64,000 nt of DNA from Corythucha ciliata. Lineage: Eukaryota; Arthropoda; Insecta; Hemiptera; Tingidae. Positions within the stretch are counted from its first letter, which is position 1; each line of letters starts with the position of its first letter. The stretch is from NCBI GenBank assembly GCA_038030265.1, contig CM075941.1:13764001-13828000 (forward strand), written 5' to 3'. The position numbers and the translations under genes were made by a program. Below the pieces are notes generated by a model. It saw only the letters and a program-made list of their open reading frames with translations. It ran no database searches and was not told the DNA's origin. Positions 33,121 through 45,400 of this stretch are shown one piece after another.

Positions 33121-36100
33121 GGTAATCCCGTTTCTTTTTTGGTTTTTGTTTTTATCTGTTTCAGAGGGGGGGGGGGACAGGAATGGTTGTCGAGGTGACT
33201 TGCTTAATGATGCAGGGTGAACTGAAACTTTGAGAAAGAACTCCCCTCTCCTTCTTCCCAGTTGCCTTAAAGATTAACGATATAGCCGAGGTGGGGGTTG
33301 GAAGCCCAGAAATAATGCTTCAGTTCCACCAGCTTGGAAAAGTCAGCCTATTTATTTTATTGCCCTCTCCTACCATCCCTGCCCCACTCGCTCGGTAACA
33401 GTACTAGAAACGACGCACTAAAAGCGTCTACTTTGGGTCCAAAATATTTGTATTAACGCATTTCTTCCTTTTTTAAGAGTGTCATAATTTTTGGTGCTGC
33501 ATTTTGGCAGTGCTTATGTGCTCGTTTGAAACCTTGTGCGGTGGTTTTTTTTCATTTCGCATTCAAGTGGTAAGAGGTTTTTATTCTTCTTCCTCTCAAC
33601 ACCCAAAACAGTTGGTGGTGATAGTGGGGGTGGGGGTGTGAGTACTATAAGTACCGTGAGGAGTGCAAGGGCTCCACAGGTAAACTTTCTTTTCAAAAGC
33701 CTCTTGGCCGGAAATTCCATATCCCAAGATGTTGTTTTTCTCCTCTATTTACTCTCGCGTGTTTTTCTTCATATTCCAAACGCTTTCAGTTTTATCTCTT
33801 TTGTCTTCATCTCACCACATAGAATAGAACGACTGTCAGAGTTCAGTCGGCGGCTGTAACTTTATCAAATTTGAAGATCCTTCGACCCCCCGCCCATCCG
33901 TACCATCACTGTTTTTTGTTTACTCCCTAACGACCCATAGGTATAAGAGAAAGCCCCGTATAAGTAAAGGGATAAAGGGATTTTGGATTGTGCCGGTGTT
34001 GTTGGATAATTAATCGTTTAGTTCGTGAGGGTTTGTAGCACTTGGAGTAGTAATCAGTGAGCGTGTGGCCGGGGGCGGAGGCGGGAGGTCATTAATCTGT
34101 CACTTGGGAGATGGGTCGTCATGGGTTTTTTTCCCCCTCTTCACTCTTTTGTTTTGTGTCTCTTCTGTTTGAAATCGACTTTTTTTTTTTTCAAATAAAA
34201 GGTGAAAAGGATGGGGAAACAAAGACCACAGGGTTAGGACAGGTGGTGTTTGTGTATAGAGAGACGCGTCACCCCGACGTCAATCCAATTCTCCTTACCA
34301 ATAACCCTCGGTATTCGTTTCCTGTCATTTGTTTCAACGCTCCAAACCTCGTTTTTCCAACTTCTTTTTAAAAAGCTTTTATTCGAACGATTCAACGTGT
34401 GGACTCTTCGTGTTTTCAAAAAAAAAAAAAAGAATCGACCGTCCCTTATGTCGTCGGTATGTTGAGTAGAACTCAGTGGTAAGCTGAGGGCACCTGACCC
34501 TGTTGCTCTGTACCCCTCCCCGTCTATTATACCAGGGTTAAGTGTTCTTTAATAGTTAAGGCCCCTGTCCCACTGTGTCTCGCCAAGTTGTCTCCCCTGT
34601 CTCCGGTCGATTATCTTCCCGTTTAATGTTCCCATCACGCCCTTTGGTATAGTTAGTTCCGGATGTTTCGTGCCGTGTCGAGTGCCCAGCGCCAAGCCGG
34701 GGGCAGTCTGTAGCAATCAAACCAACCAGCTGCGGTCTACACATTTCTGCCTTATTTAAGATAAAAATGGTGTGCCTTCGATAGGTGCGCTCCGCAGACG
34801 ATGTACAGTCCTCCAGAGCCTGAGATCATATGAGGTGCTCTAAGGTCCGGACATGTGTAGGGTGGGGGATTATAACCTTTGTTTGCCATGAGAAGTCAAA
34901 ATTTGAAGTTTTCAGGATTTCAACTGATTAGAACGTTGAAGGTGGGAAGAGAGCTGCTGTATTTTGCTCGTCACATTAGGCAGGAGTAGCCAGTCTGTGG
35001 CTGACCGTAAAAAAAAACTGTGCAAGACGTATAATGTTTTGAATGCATTCAGCACGTGCAGTTTGAATTCACTCGGGTTGGAGGGATTGAGCGGCGTGCA
35101 TTCTCTTCCCACAGGAAGATTCCAATGCTCTCGCTCACGCCTTCTCTTCTTTATCTTCAATTTACACTTCCCATCGTACATACTCTCACACCACAAAACT
35201 CGGAGACATCGAGAGAGGCTCAAACACTCCCTATCACTCACTCTCTCTCCACACTCACTCTCTCTCTCTCTATCTCTATCTGTCTCTCACTCTCTCTCTC
35301 TCACAAAGCTACAGGACCAAAAGGAAGAACCTGTTTACCTTCCGAGGATTACAAAAAAAAAAAAAAGAAGAAAACCCACGCCCCGATCTCGTTCAACATT
35401 CCTAAGTGGTGATTCTTTACCTCACCAAGGAAGAGAACCTCATCACCCCCCCCCCCCCGCCACAGCAAACAACACGGTTAAATACCTTCTGTTTAAAAAC
35501 AGCGGCGCCTACCACATCGCGCTTTTTTTTTTTTTTTTTTTTTTTCTGAAATAACACAGTTCGCGTTAATTAGAGGATTGGACTGGGACACGTGCCCCCC
35601 GATTTTGTGCGCATAACACGTCTCGTTAAATTAATTGAGAACACTCGTGTATAGAGAGGACCAGTTGAACGAAAATAAAATGTAAATCAATTGGTGGCCT
35701 TGACCTGAAAAAAAAGTCTCTCCCACCAGTTAATTCCTTTCAATTTATCTACGGAACGATATACGGAGAAAAGCTGAGACTAGAGGTGACCCCCTCCCGT
35801 CCCTTTAAACATTCAACTTCTCAAACAGAAGCTTTATTTTTTTTACTTTGTACATCATGAAATATGCATTTGAAACCGTTGACGATGAATGATGCAGAAA
35901 GGATAAAAAAGTTTCGCGATTTCCGTGGGGGTGGGTGAGAAGGTGACGATATAGCGGTAGGGTGGTGGAAGGTGTGAGTGGGGACGGAATAAAAGCTTAC
36001 AAAAAAGTTGGGGAAACGCGTGATTTTTTTGCGCCGGGCTCGCAATCTCACGAATGGTTGGGGCGTGGGCGGTATAAAGGGATATAGTCACACTGTGTCA

Positions 36101-36974
36101 ACCCCTGTAGAATATGAATTGAAAAGTGGAGGAGAAAGAGGGCTAAAAAAAAATTTAAATTTCAGCTCGTTTTCTTTTTATCTGCCTGAAAATAGTGGCA
36201 AGAAAACGAAAAAAAAAAGTAGTGTCAGTTTTTCTTCTACGTGCCTTTTATTTATTGTATTGGCGAGGGAATGAAGGAAAAAGAATGTCAAAACAGTTTG
36301 ATTAAACTGAACTGGTTATGCCGAGTCTGAAAAACACTGCAGTGAACATCCATGTTCATGGATGCAGGAACAGGATTTTTAGGTCTGTTTTCCCCCGTTC
36401 CGGCCTCTATGTACTCGTATAACGGATCGTCCGTTGCAAGTTTCTGGGCCCTTATTTGTGGCGGCGGAGCTCAGGGTATAGCCGACCCTGAAGACCCAAA
36501 TCTTGAGTATCACCCACGAATTGCTGGCTGAATATCGACGCAATTCCCGGCAAAACTGCACATTTTGATTCTTAATTTCGTCGAAATTGCAAATTTCTGG
36601 ATATTTTGTTTTGGTGGGCGCTTCGTCCAGCTGGCCTCGAGAGTGTCCACTGTCCACAGCTCGATAATAGCCCCAGAATTACATCATTTGGAGAGATTCG
36701 TAAGTTTCGCGGCAACACAGCAACATTGAAACCGATTAGAGAACCACCATGGCCCTGGGAAAGTACCACTACTGTAAAGATGCCGTGGAAAGCGGTGGTG
36801 GATGGCGCAGGCCTCCTTGTGCTTATTATTTCTTCGTATTATCAGTTTGAAGTGCTCGGATTATTCTAATAATTCATAAATTCGTTTAAATATTTATAAA
36901 AAGCTTGAAAATATATTTTTTTATGCTTAATATTAATTAATATGGTAATGAATGGGTTTTTGTTACTTTTTCAG
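33121..36974. other. Gene-free region with microsatellites
   Basis: A CT-rich microsatellite runs 35236-35302. A/T runs occur at 34420, 35351 and 35523-35546, and a C13 run near 35443. The 196-codon frame at 34964-35554 is created by these simple repeats. At 36500-36620 there is a short patch of the aaattgcaaatttctgg repeat type seen at 47.4 kb. Confidence 0.5.
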
Positions 36975-37004
36975 GTCCAGTTACCCGCGAAATATGATAA
37001 TAAG
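36975..37004 (+). other. Candidate 30-nt microexon
   Basis: A strong T-rich acceptor (tttttgttactttttcag) ends at 36974, followed by 30 bases and then a good donor, AAG|GTACGT, at 37005. Thirty is a multiple of three. Two frames are open; the first reads VQLPAKYDNK. No homolog is recognised. It could be a cassette microexon, a 5'UTR exon of sfl, or chance. Confidence 0.3.
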
Positions 37005-39489
37005 GTACGTGATCGTTTCTACTTTTTCGTTTATTCATTTCATTTCTATGACGATAAATGCGATGAATGCGCCTTTGTTTGATGTTCTCTTTCGCTGTAA
37101 TTACCCCTCCCCCCTCAATGACACCTATTTTTCCCTTTCGGGAGCTACTTAGGCATATCCTAATTGATAGCAAGTGTCCTTGTTGGAAACTTGGCGATGT
37201 ATCCCGTAACCCCCTCCCCTTACTCTTACCCATAAACAGCCCCCGCCAGCTTTCATAGATCATTTTTTATCTTGCAAGAACTTTAATTATTATGGAATGG
37301 TAAATATGTTATTAATAGCCCCTCACCCTTCCGTCAGCTATTTCTCAAAGCCCCCACCCCCACCCACAACCACGACCGCTATCATGGTTGTGACCTAGCA
37401 ACCGGGTTGACTACCTTACTACACCCATTCGTCGTTTTGCAAATCAGGTTCTCCTTAGAGTTGGCATTTTTATTCTTCAAAGAGACATAAATCAAAGCGA
37501 TGTTCCCCCTCCTCCGCAGCATCATAGCAGAAGCATCATGTATTCCACTTTGTGGGATGGAAGAGGGGGAGCTGAATAACAACTACGTGTCTCCGCTTAA
37601 ACCCCTTTTTCCAGTTTCGCTTCGCGTGTTCTAAGGGGGGGGGGGGAGAGAGTCCACAGTGTCTAGATTCTGCCCTTTTCACACTGGTATGGCGCGGTGG
37701 TATAAAACTGTGGGGCGCGGAGAATTCCGATGAACAATATAACTTCTTCTTTTAGTGCATTTTTTTCTGTTGACAATGCTTAAAATATGCAAATGGCAAT
37801 GTGAAGAAGATGACTTGTCACAACGTCAGGTGAACAAACTAGCTTTTTGGACTGTGCGAGTGCTAGAAAATAGTGTGTGCGCGGTGATGGTGGTGGTGGT
37901 GGTGGGGGAAGACTGGAAAATGGGTAGCCTTTTCAATATGGATGTCCTCCTTCACAGATTCCCTTAGTAGGCTCGACTCATTCATGAATATTAATCGGCG
38001 AGGAGTGCAGGGATTGATGGTGTGAGGGGAGGGGCAGTTTCTCCATGCCTGGAGCACTCTCCAAAGTTTGCGTCTTTTTTTCTCGAATGCTCAGGATTCA
38101 CATATGCTCCCCCCCTCCCCAGGCCCAGAAAGAAAAGAAAAACTCTTCTCATATATTGTTCCCGGTAAAAGACAGCCCACCCCCTATCTCCGCCGTCATA
38201 TTTGTGTAGTACCTTAACCCTTTAGTCTCATTTTTCTCTTTTCCTTTTAAGACAGTTGCGTCTAAACCGTCTCAAAAAACATTAAACTAAACCCCCCCGC
38301 TTTTCCTTTTAAGCCCTTCTCTTTTCTTGGTCCTTTTGCACAGACAAAAAGCACAGGGAAAGGGCCCTCGGCTTTCTCTTTGTTTTTAAAATAATTGAAT
38401 TCTACCTCGCCTTCACGTAATTCACTACAACATGCTCTTTTTCTTTTTTGTGATGGGTTTGAGGCCTCGACCCTGCTCACTCTTGGGAAAAAGAAAGAAA
38501 GCACGCCGTAAACTTCTGTTTCTTCTCCTTTTTTTTATTTATTTTTAAGAAGCTTTTTTGTTGTTGTTGTTTGCTTTCGCTTGGGTTCATTGTTGCACAA
38601 TTAGGCTCAACAGGGTCCTCCCAATAACTTATAGGGCTTTATACTAAGCCGTACACCGCAGCCGCGCTTTCATCCGCGGCTTGGGACATCGATGGTCGGC
38701 CTTGCGCGACGGTTCAGGGCTGATCTTTGTCGGTGAGTAAATGATTCCAGGGTTCTAAAGGACTATCGACCCGAAAATTAGCGAATTTACCCCCCTCATT
38801 CCCATTATTAACCGCGCAAGGAAATCTGGTCGCCTCCTCGATTGTGTAACTTCGTTCGTACCTGTATTAAATGCGAATATTTGTACTTTTTTTCCCCAGC
38901 TCTGAAAAGGCTTCCTTTCGCTGTATATGGGCGGAAAAGGGAGGCAGGGATGCAAGGACTAGAAAATCTAAGGAAATAGGTCGATAGGGGAAAAATGTGG
39001 CTCGGCTGCCGTAAGGATGATGTGGGTAAGAGGGAGGGAGTGAGGAAGAATGGCCTTTAGTAGAAGCAATGGATCTTCTTTGCGGTGGGGCGAATGGATT
39101 TTTTTATTTTTTTTTTTTTCCACCAAGACCCACCACGTCCCTGTCAGTATTCCCAATATTGGAAAAGCTCATTTAGCCGATATTATAGTGAAGGAATCGT
39201 TCTTCTTTTCGGCTTTTCTTTTCCTCTATATAAATAAGATCCGAGGAATAACTTACCTACCGACTTGCAACGTCCTTTCTCAACTTAGTTTTCGCCTAGG
39301 AGCATGCTCGGTGCCTTGTCGAAGGGGGGGGGGGTGGCAAAACTCCAAATATGCGTGGCTGTCAGCTCTCTGGTGTGGCCGTCAGCTCTCAAATGACAGC
39401 GCCGTTTGTTTGGGTTAGATTTCCTTGACTCCAAGGGGCGCCAGCAACGGTCCCTGACCGAGTGGACCTTGACGGGTCTCCCTAGGACA
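37005..39489. other. Gene-free apart from the candidate exon near 38.7 kb
   Basis: G11-12 runs near 37637 and 39325 and a GT-rich ggtggtggt patch (37887-37905). No protein-like open frame. Confidence 0.45.
38620..38732 (+). promoter_or_regulatory. Candidate promoter and first noncoding exon
   Basis: A TATA-like ctttatact (about 38637-38645) is followed by a short GC-rich stretch and then a GTGAGT donor at 38733. The GC content contrasts with the AT-rich flanks. It would fit an upstream, untranslated first exon on the + strand, possibly of sfl. No transcript evidence is available and the pattern is short, so this is speculative. Confidence 0.2.
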
Positions 39490-40035
39490 CTGCCTTCACT
39501 TCCATTCAAGTTTTTTCCCTTATTTCTGCCACGAACTAGCGCTATTTCATACTCTCTATCCACCAATTAGCGCTTATGCTCAATTTAAGCAACAAAATGG
39601 CGATTTTCTCAATTTTGCCCGTGAATGAGCGCTTTTTGTCAAATTCACCCGCTAATTAGCGCCATAGTTTACTTGATAGAAGCCGCAAGAACTGTCGCAT
39701 TCTAAATGTTAGCCGCAAACTGAAATTTTCTTCGCGTTTGACCGCGAATTAGCTATTTTGCCCAATTTTATATCCGGGCATTAGCGCTCTTTCTAATTAA
39801 TAGCAGCAAATTAGCGTTTTCCCCCGGTGGCAATTAGTGGGTTTTCTCAATTTCATATCCACGAATTGACTTTTTCCTCAATTTTAGTCGCAAATTAGCA
39901 TTTTTTTTTTTTTTTGCCCCGAATTAGCGTTTTTTCCTTTTTGAGCTATGTACCAGCGCTTTTTCTCAGTTTTAGCCTAGGAGTTGTCTTCAGAAACCAT
40001 GAAGTTGCGTCCCCGCGAATCTGCATTTTTATCTA
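39490..40035. repeat. Degenerate array, CGAATTAGCGCTTTTT type
   Basis: Units of the form cgcaaattagcg, T-run, tcaattttag recur about every 30-35 bases with strong drift, e.g. 39540-39680 and 39820-39960. Confidence 0.65.
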
Positions 40036-40639
40036 TTTTAACCGCAAAGTTGTAACTTTTTTCATTTCTTTCAACATTTTTCATGTTCTTGTCCAACATT
40101 TCAACATTTTTTCAACAGATGGATTCTAAAAATCCACATTTTGCCTCTTACAATAGGGGGGCCAGGGATGTCTGGCCCGGGGCCAGGGATGTCTGGCCCC
40201 TCGACCCTACCTCGCTACGCTACACTACTGTTGTGGTGGGGGGGGAAGTAAATCACCGCAGTTACCGTGCCTAGGGAGTCTCAGAGGAGTATAATATCAA
40301 GCTTAGCGTCGAAAATATCACATACTAGGGAAAAATTGCAAGTTATAGGACAGAAAATCCGGAATACATGGCCTTAGCTGCAATTTCCCAGCAGATATGC
40401 ATATTCTTGACGGATAACGACTCTTAATGGTTCAAATTCAGTGTCTGGGGACGAATAGATGAGTTCTCAGCTGGACTGCCAGTTTTCTTGCTGGAACTTA
40501 TCCTCGAATAGGTAAAGATATAGCTCTACAGGGCCGTAGAGGGAATATTTGGCCCGGGGGCGAAACTCAAAGTTACCCCTTTCACCTGTGTCAGTAACAG
40601 ACCCAGTGGTATTCGCGCGTCTTTCTCGAAAATCCACAT
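40036..40639. other. Gene-free spacer with a 22-bp direct repeat
   Basis: ccagggatgtctggccc occurs twice, 22 bases apart (40161-40200). Around 40370-40430 there is a patch (cccagcagatatgcat, ggataacgactct) similar to 10015-10055, an old dispersed repeat. Confidence 0.45.
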
Positions 40640-41110
40640 TATAATGCTCCAATCACAGCAAAATAAGGACCTAAAATAAGGACCTATAGTACCCAGCACA
40701 ATGACCTAATCAGGCCCAACCACAGTCAAATTCCACCCACATCCAAGGTCCATCCACAGCAAAGGTCAAACCGAAGTAAAGCTCCAAATACTTTCAGACC
40801 ACAAAAAAGGTCCAAAAGCCGAATATCGAACCACAGCAAAGGTCCAACCTCTGCAAAGGTCCAACCACAGCAAAGCTCGAACTACATAAAGCTCTAACCA
40901 CAGTTATAACGTCCCAACCACAGTAAAGCTCCAAACCACAAAGAAAGTCCAACAGCAAAAGATTGAACAAGAGCAAACGTTCAGCCATTGCAAAGGTCCA
41001 ACCACAGCAAAGCTTAAAACCACAGTAAAACTTCAAACCCAAAGAACACCCAACCCCTGAAAAGCTGCAACCACAGTTGACCTCGGAATACAGTAGAGCT
41101 TCAAGCTCAG
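40640..41110. repeat. 17-bp unit array, CACAGCAAAGGTCCAAC
   Basis: Best units at 40820-40880 and 40985-41030: cacagcaaaggtccaac and close variants. Period is mainly 17, with some 16-20 base units. Confidence 0.75.
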
Positions 41111-41379
41111 TGAAATTTTCATTTTTTTCTCATCTCTTCTTTTCCTTGAATTTTGAAGTACTGCCCCCCCCCCACCCCAGGAAGGCCGGGCCCGGGGATA
41201 ACGGACCCAGTGCCCTCTCGGCAGGCCTGTGCATCTGACTTGTTCTCTTGAAAATCTGCCCACCCCTAGATTAAGGGCTGGCTACGCCTCAGGTGAACGC
41301 CTAAAATTGACAATTTATGGGCTGAAATACTAATTTAACTAACTTAGGAGAGTATACTGGCCTGTGAGTTACGGATGAA

Positions 41380-41840
41380 AAACAGGTCGTCTTGGCAGTT
41401 TTATGGACGTGGATTTGACACTCGCATACAATTCAATTTCGCGGGTTTGTTGGCTCTTGCAAAGCTCGAATTTTGTGGATTATTGGCATTGCGTTTAAAA
41501 ACATTCGCCTGGTTGGCTGTTTCAAATTCCAAATTTGGTGGTCTGCCGCGTTATAAACCAACTTGGAAGGGTTGACTCCCTGAAAAAGCCAACTTCACGA
41601 ATTTCACACATTTAAAATATAAAAGTCCAGAGCGTCGGCTCACTTTTAAGAGCCGTCCGTCTTATTTCAAACCGAAATTTCGCAAGGTTAGCTCATTCCA
41701 GACTAATTTCCTGGGGCTGGCTCACTAAATCAAAGTTTTAGGGGTTTCCTCATTAAAAACCGATTTCGAGGCACCAATTTCGAAGTTTTCGGACTTGGAT
41801 GGACGCCGAGTGGTTGTTGAGTGATTTAATAGCGCCAGAT
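41380..41840. repeat. Degenerate array, AATTTCGCGGGTT-TGGCTC type
   Basis: Irregular repetition of phrases like caatttcgcgggtttgttggctc and gaaatttcgcaaggttagctc. It resumes at 42280-42350 beyond the TA-flanked MITE, which therefore inserted into the array. Confidence 0.55.
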
Positions 41841-41872
41841 TTTGTTTTAATTACTACGTAATTATATATGTA

Positions 41873-42258
41873 TTGACATCTTTCATAAATACAACAGCGC
41901 TCTTGCCGAGCTAAGATGAACTAACAATCTGGCGTAACAACTGACCGGTGCCACTGATTTGTTTTGTTTATTGTGGTAGTGAGAATCAGAATCAGAAAGA
42001 AAATTATTGAAGTAAACCCAATTGAAAATTGAAGGATACCCCAAAAGGTCGTTTCACTTATAGCGATTTCCATTTGACACACTACACAAGTGTAATGCCA
42101 CGTCCTCTCCATAAACATATGTTTCAATTCTGAGAGGACGGGTGGAAAAACTTACACCACACGAGTGTAATGCAGTGAATGGAAAACGCTATTAGTCGCC
42201 ACATGAGCGTATATTTGAGGCCACATGAGCATGAGGGTGTATTTATGAAAGATGTCAA
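41873..42258. mobile_element. 386-bp TA-flanked MITE with nested palindromes
   Basis: TA at 41871-41872 and 42259-42260. Termini ttgacatctttcataaatac and gtatttatgaaagatgtcaa are perfect inverted repeats. Internal pairs include ttatagcgatttccatt / aatggaaaacgctatta and cgtcctctc / gagaggacg. The TA duplication fits Tc1/mariner-type mobilisation (inferred). Confidence 0.85.
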
Positions 42259-42370
42259 TAGTATGTGTATGTATAAAAGCAATTTGCGAAATTGCTTTTT
42301 ACTTGGTTGAGCCAAAGCCGTGAAATTGGTTTCTAATGAGCAAAATCCAGTTTTCGATCTCTAACAATAA

Positions 42371-42492
42371 AGGCCTCGCCACACCAAACGCGAACTGCCG
42401 CGCGGACTAGTCCGCTCGCTAGAAAACCATGACAACGTGGGTGAGGTATACCCCGTTACCATAGTTTTTCCGCGTTCGGTGTGGCGAGACCT
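42371..42492. mobile_element. Hairpin MITE, second copy, right arm partly deleted
   Basis: Same family as 9578-9727, in opposite orientation as shown by the centre (atgacaacgtgggtgaggta). The left arm is complete. The right arm lacks about 28 bases between the CGCG after tttttc and the CGCG before ttcggtgtgg, so the deletion is flanked by CGCG microhomology. Confidence 0.8.
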
Positions 42493-45400
42493 TAAGTCGC
42501 TTGAGTCTGGACAAGGCCTTAATATAGAGGACAAAAAATTGGAATTAAATCGTCAAAACTATTTGATCGACACTCCAACAACGCGTGAATTTCAAGCGCT
42601 TAACTCCCCCCCTTCTCTATCGTCATCACCATCAGTTTTTATCAGAAAAGTTTTCCGAAGGCCTCTCGAACAAGACACAATCTGTCAGCCGCAGTGCAGC
42701 AAAAAAAAAAAGACGACGATCGGATGATAAACGAGGAGTCAGATAAACGGCACATGGTAATAATTGATAGCTTGAACGCCGTTATATTTTAGAAGAGCAC
42801 GGTTGTTGTTTTGTGTCCAGAAAATTTTCAAAGGACAATACCCCTCTCCCTTCCAACCGCGTTCCCAGTCATTTTCTTTGAAAGCTTTTCGCTCCTCGTT
42901 TTTATCACTTTTCAGAAAGTTCGCGTGAGAAGTCTCACCGCCCGCCAAACGGGCTTTAGGCTGGTTGTTAGCGGTGTTTGTGGGGGAGGGGTCTGTGTGA
43001 AAAAGAAAAACTTTTTGTTGTCTTCTATTAAAAAACTTATTTAATATTTTTCCACAAGTTTTCCATTCGTCTTTAGTAATTTTCATTACTGAGATGACGT
43101 GCTGCTGCTCCTCTGCTGCTCGTTTTAACGAAATCGAATTTTTCATCCTTCAACTCTCGAAGTCTCGACGCCTTCTTTTCGACGGAAGAAGAAAAGTTTT
43201 CCCCTCTTAAAGATGATACAGCCGACAGCGTTTTGGTTGGGTGTGCGATGTGAGGGGGCGGGGGCGGGTGTTGAGAGAACTTTCAATCTGCAAAAACCCT
43301 TTTTTAAAGCGACTGACGTCTTTTTTTTTGTGTGTTATTTTCCTTAATCTGAAACTTTTTTTTTCTCGGGAAAGAAGAAAAACTTTGAGACCCAGAGCGT
43401 TGGAGTCAACAACGAAAAGATCGATTCAGTGCTAAAATTTATGAGTTAATGTGAATTGTGTCTTGGAGCGTCGCGCAACGCCTTTTTTCTTTCTTCTTCT
43501 TTAAAGTTTTGCCCCCGTTTCAACCCGAACGCGATTGTTTTCCATCACCACCACCACCAAATCTTTCGCTTTTTACCTTATTCATATATGCAGAAACTAC
43601 AAAAGACTAAAATTACGGAAAAAGACTGCGGGAAACCCGTTTTTTTTTCGGGGTAGGCAAATCGGGAGCTTGGAAAAGGATTCTCCGTAGCTTTAAGGGT
43701 TGAAAAAACAGCGTGGGAAGAGGTTGAGGGGAGAAGCCTTAGGGCAATTCTTTTTTGGTTAACAGATTGTGACTAAAGGCGTTTTCTCTCTTTTTTTCCC
43801 CCTGCAGCGTCAAAGAAGTAAGGGCATCTAAATTTACAAAACTTTCCATTGCCTGTGTTCCATTCCCCCCCCCCTCACCACCGATTCACTATCACCCTTA
43901 TACTTATTTTTTCGGTTGTGGCTTTTACCTTCTGTTTGATGCCAATTACCAATTATTCCTTTTTGCGGGAAAAAAGTTGAGAAGGGAAGAGGTTAAAGAA
44001 AAAGGTTTCCGGCCCTCGAGCGGGGCTATAGGAAGGTCCGACTTCGTCGAGGCCCTTTCTTGAGCCTTTAGGGTTGTGCGGGCCGCGAAAGCGCCGAAAA
44101 ACGCCTGACCCACAGGGGGGGGGGGGGCCTTCAACGTTTTCACTGATCGAAAAACCGTCTCGATTTTCGGTTTCTTTGCGTGTTTCGCCCAATTTCAAAA
44201 GGTGGTCATTAAGAAAAGGTGCGTTTTTTAGGGTCATTTTTCAGGGGGTTTCGATCCAACCGCTCGCGGCTTTTGAGTCCCTAGGACAAAAGTCAACTAT
44301 TGCCCCGGACAAAACGCACCTAAGTGGTCCATTTAAGGGGAAAATTTTGAGTTTTTCGCAATGTCGTTGGTTTCGGCCACTTTTCTCGACTCCTGAGCGT
44401 GCCAGAGAGGCCTAACTGCGTCGAGGCTCTTCCTTGGATTTCAAGGCCTTCATCCTTCGATTGCTCGGACGCTGCGCCGTCCGAGGGACAAGTCTTCCCG
44501 ACCAATGGCAACTGGCCCAAAGGAGCTACATTTTGGTGTGTTTGGTGCTATGTAAATGGCGGGCGAGAGTTAATAATTACGCGCCGCACTCCGTCTGTTA
44601 TCGTATGTGACACCTTTATCAAAAAAGGAAGAAAGAGCTTTTCATGACTGCAGTGAAACGTCGGAGTTTTCCCTGTCCGCCTTTATCAGAACATGCACCT
44701 CCTCCCCCCCAACAAGGACCTTTCACTCTTTGACCGTAGGGTATCCTCGTTCCATGTCTCGCTGCTCTTTTGATTTTAATTCATGCCCTTATTTAGAGAG
44801 CCGCGATAAATTCATCCCTCGCGTCATAACTCAGAAACAGACCATCCTCTCTCTTTACCCAGGGCCAGTCGATGTTTCTGGACGACTTATTTAAATTTCG
44901 AGAGCCATCAACATTATTATTGAAGATTTTTTCGCGAAAAAACTTAAAAACTCAAAAAAAGAAACGTTCTAAAAATTAACATTTTTAACCCTCGGCAACT
45001 TAATTTATGGCGCTCTCTTAATGTTTAGGTTCCCAGAATTAAGTTAATTACCCGTCCCCTTCACCCCTCATTGAGAATGTTGCCTACAAAAAAAATTTAA
45101 CCTCACTAACTTCTAGTGAGTGAAACTCTGGGTATCTGCTTTGGGGACATTTATTTGGCGCCATTACTTCAGGTCTGGGAGACGTCTTGCGCTTCTCCTA
45201 CCCACTGCCCGTCCCCTTGCTAGAACGTCCGTGATAATTACCTGCACAATTCTATTTATAATAATATAATAGTGATGAAAAAGTGGAATTACAAGTGACA
45301 AGGGAGACCCATTTTGACGATAATTTATGCTGAACCCTTTCCTCTTGGGCCTTTTTGTATACAAACTCTTGTGACAAGCCATTACTATGAAATAAATCAA

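Noticed and set aside
34964..35554. 196-codon open frame
   Set aside because: Most of its length is translated CT microsatellite, poly-A and poly-T tracts.
42739..43146. 135-codon minus-strand open frame
   Set aside because: No domain, no splice context, no recognisable similarity.
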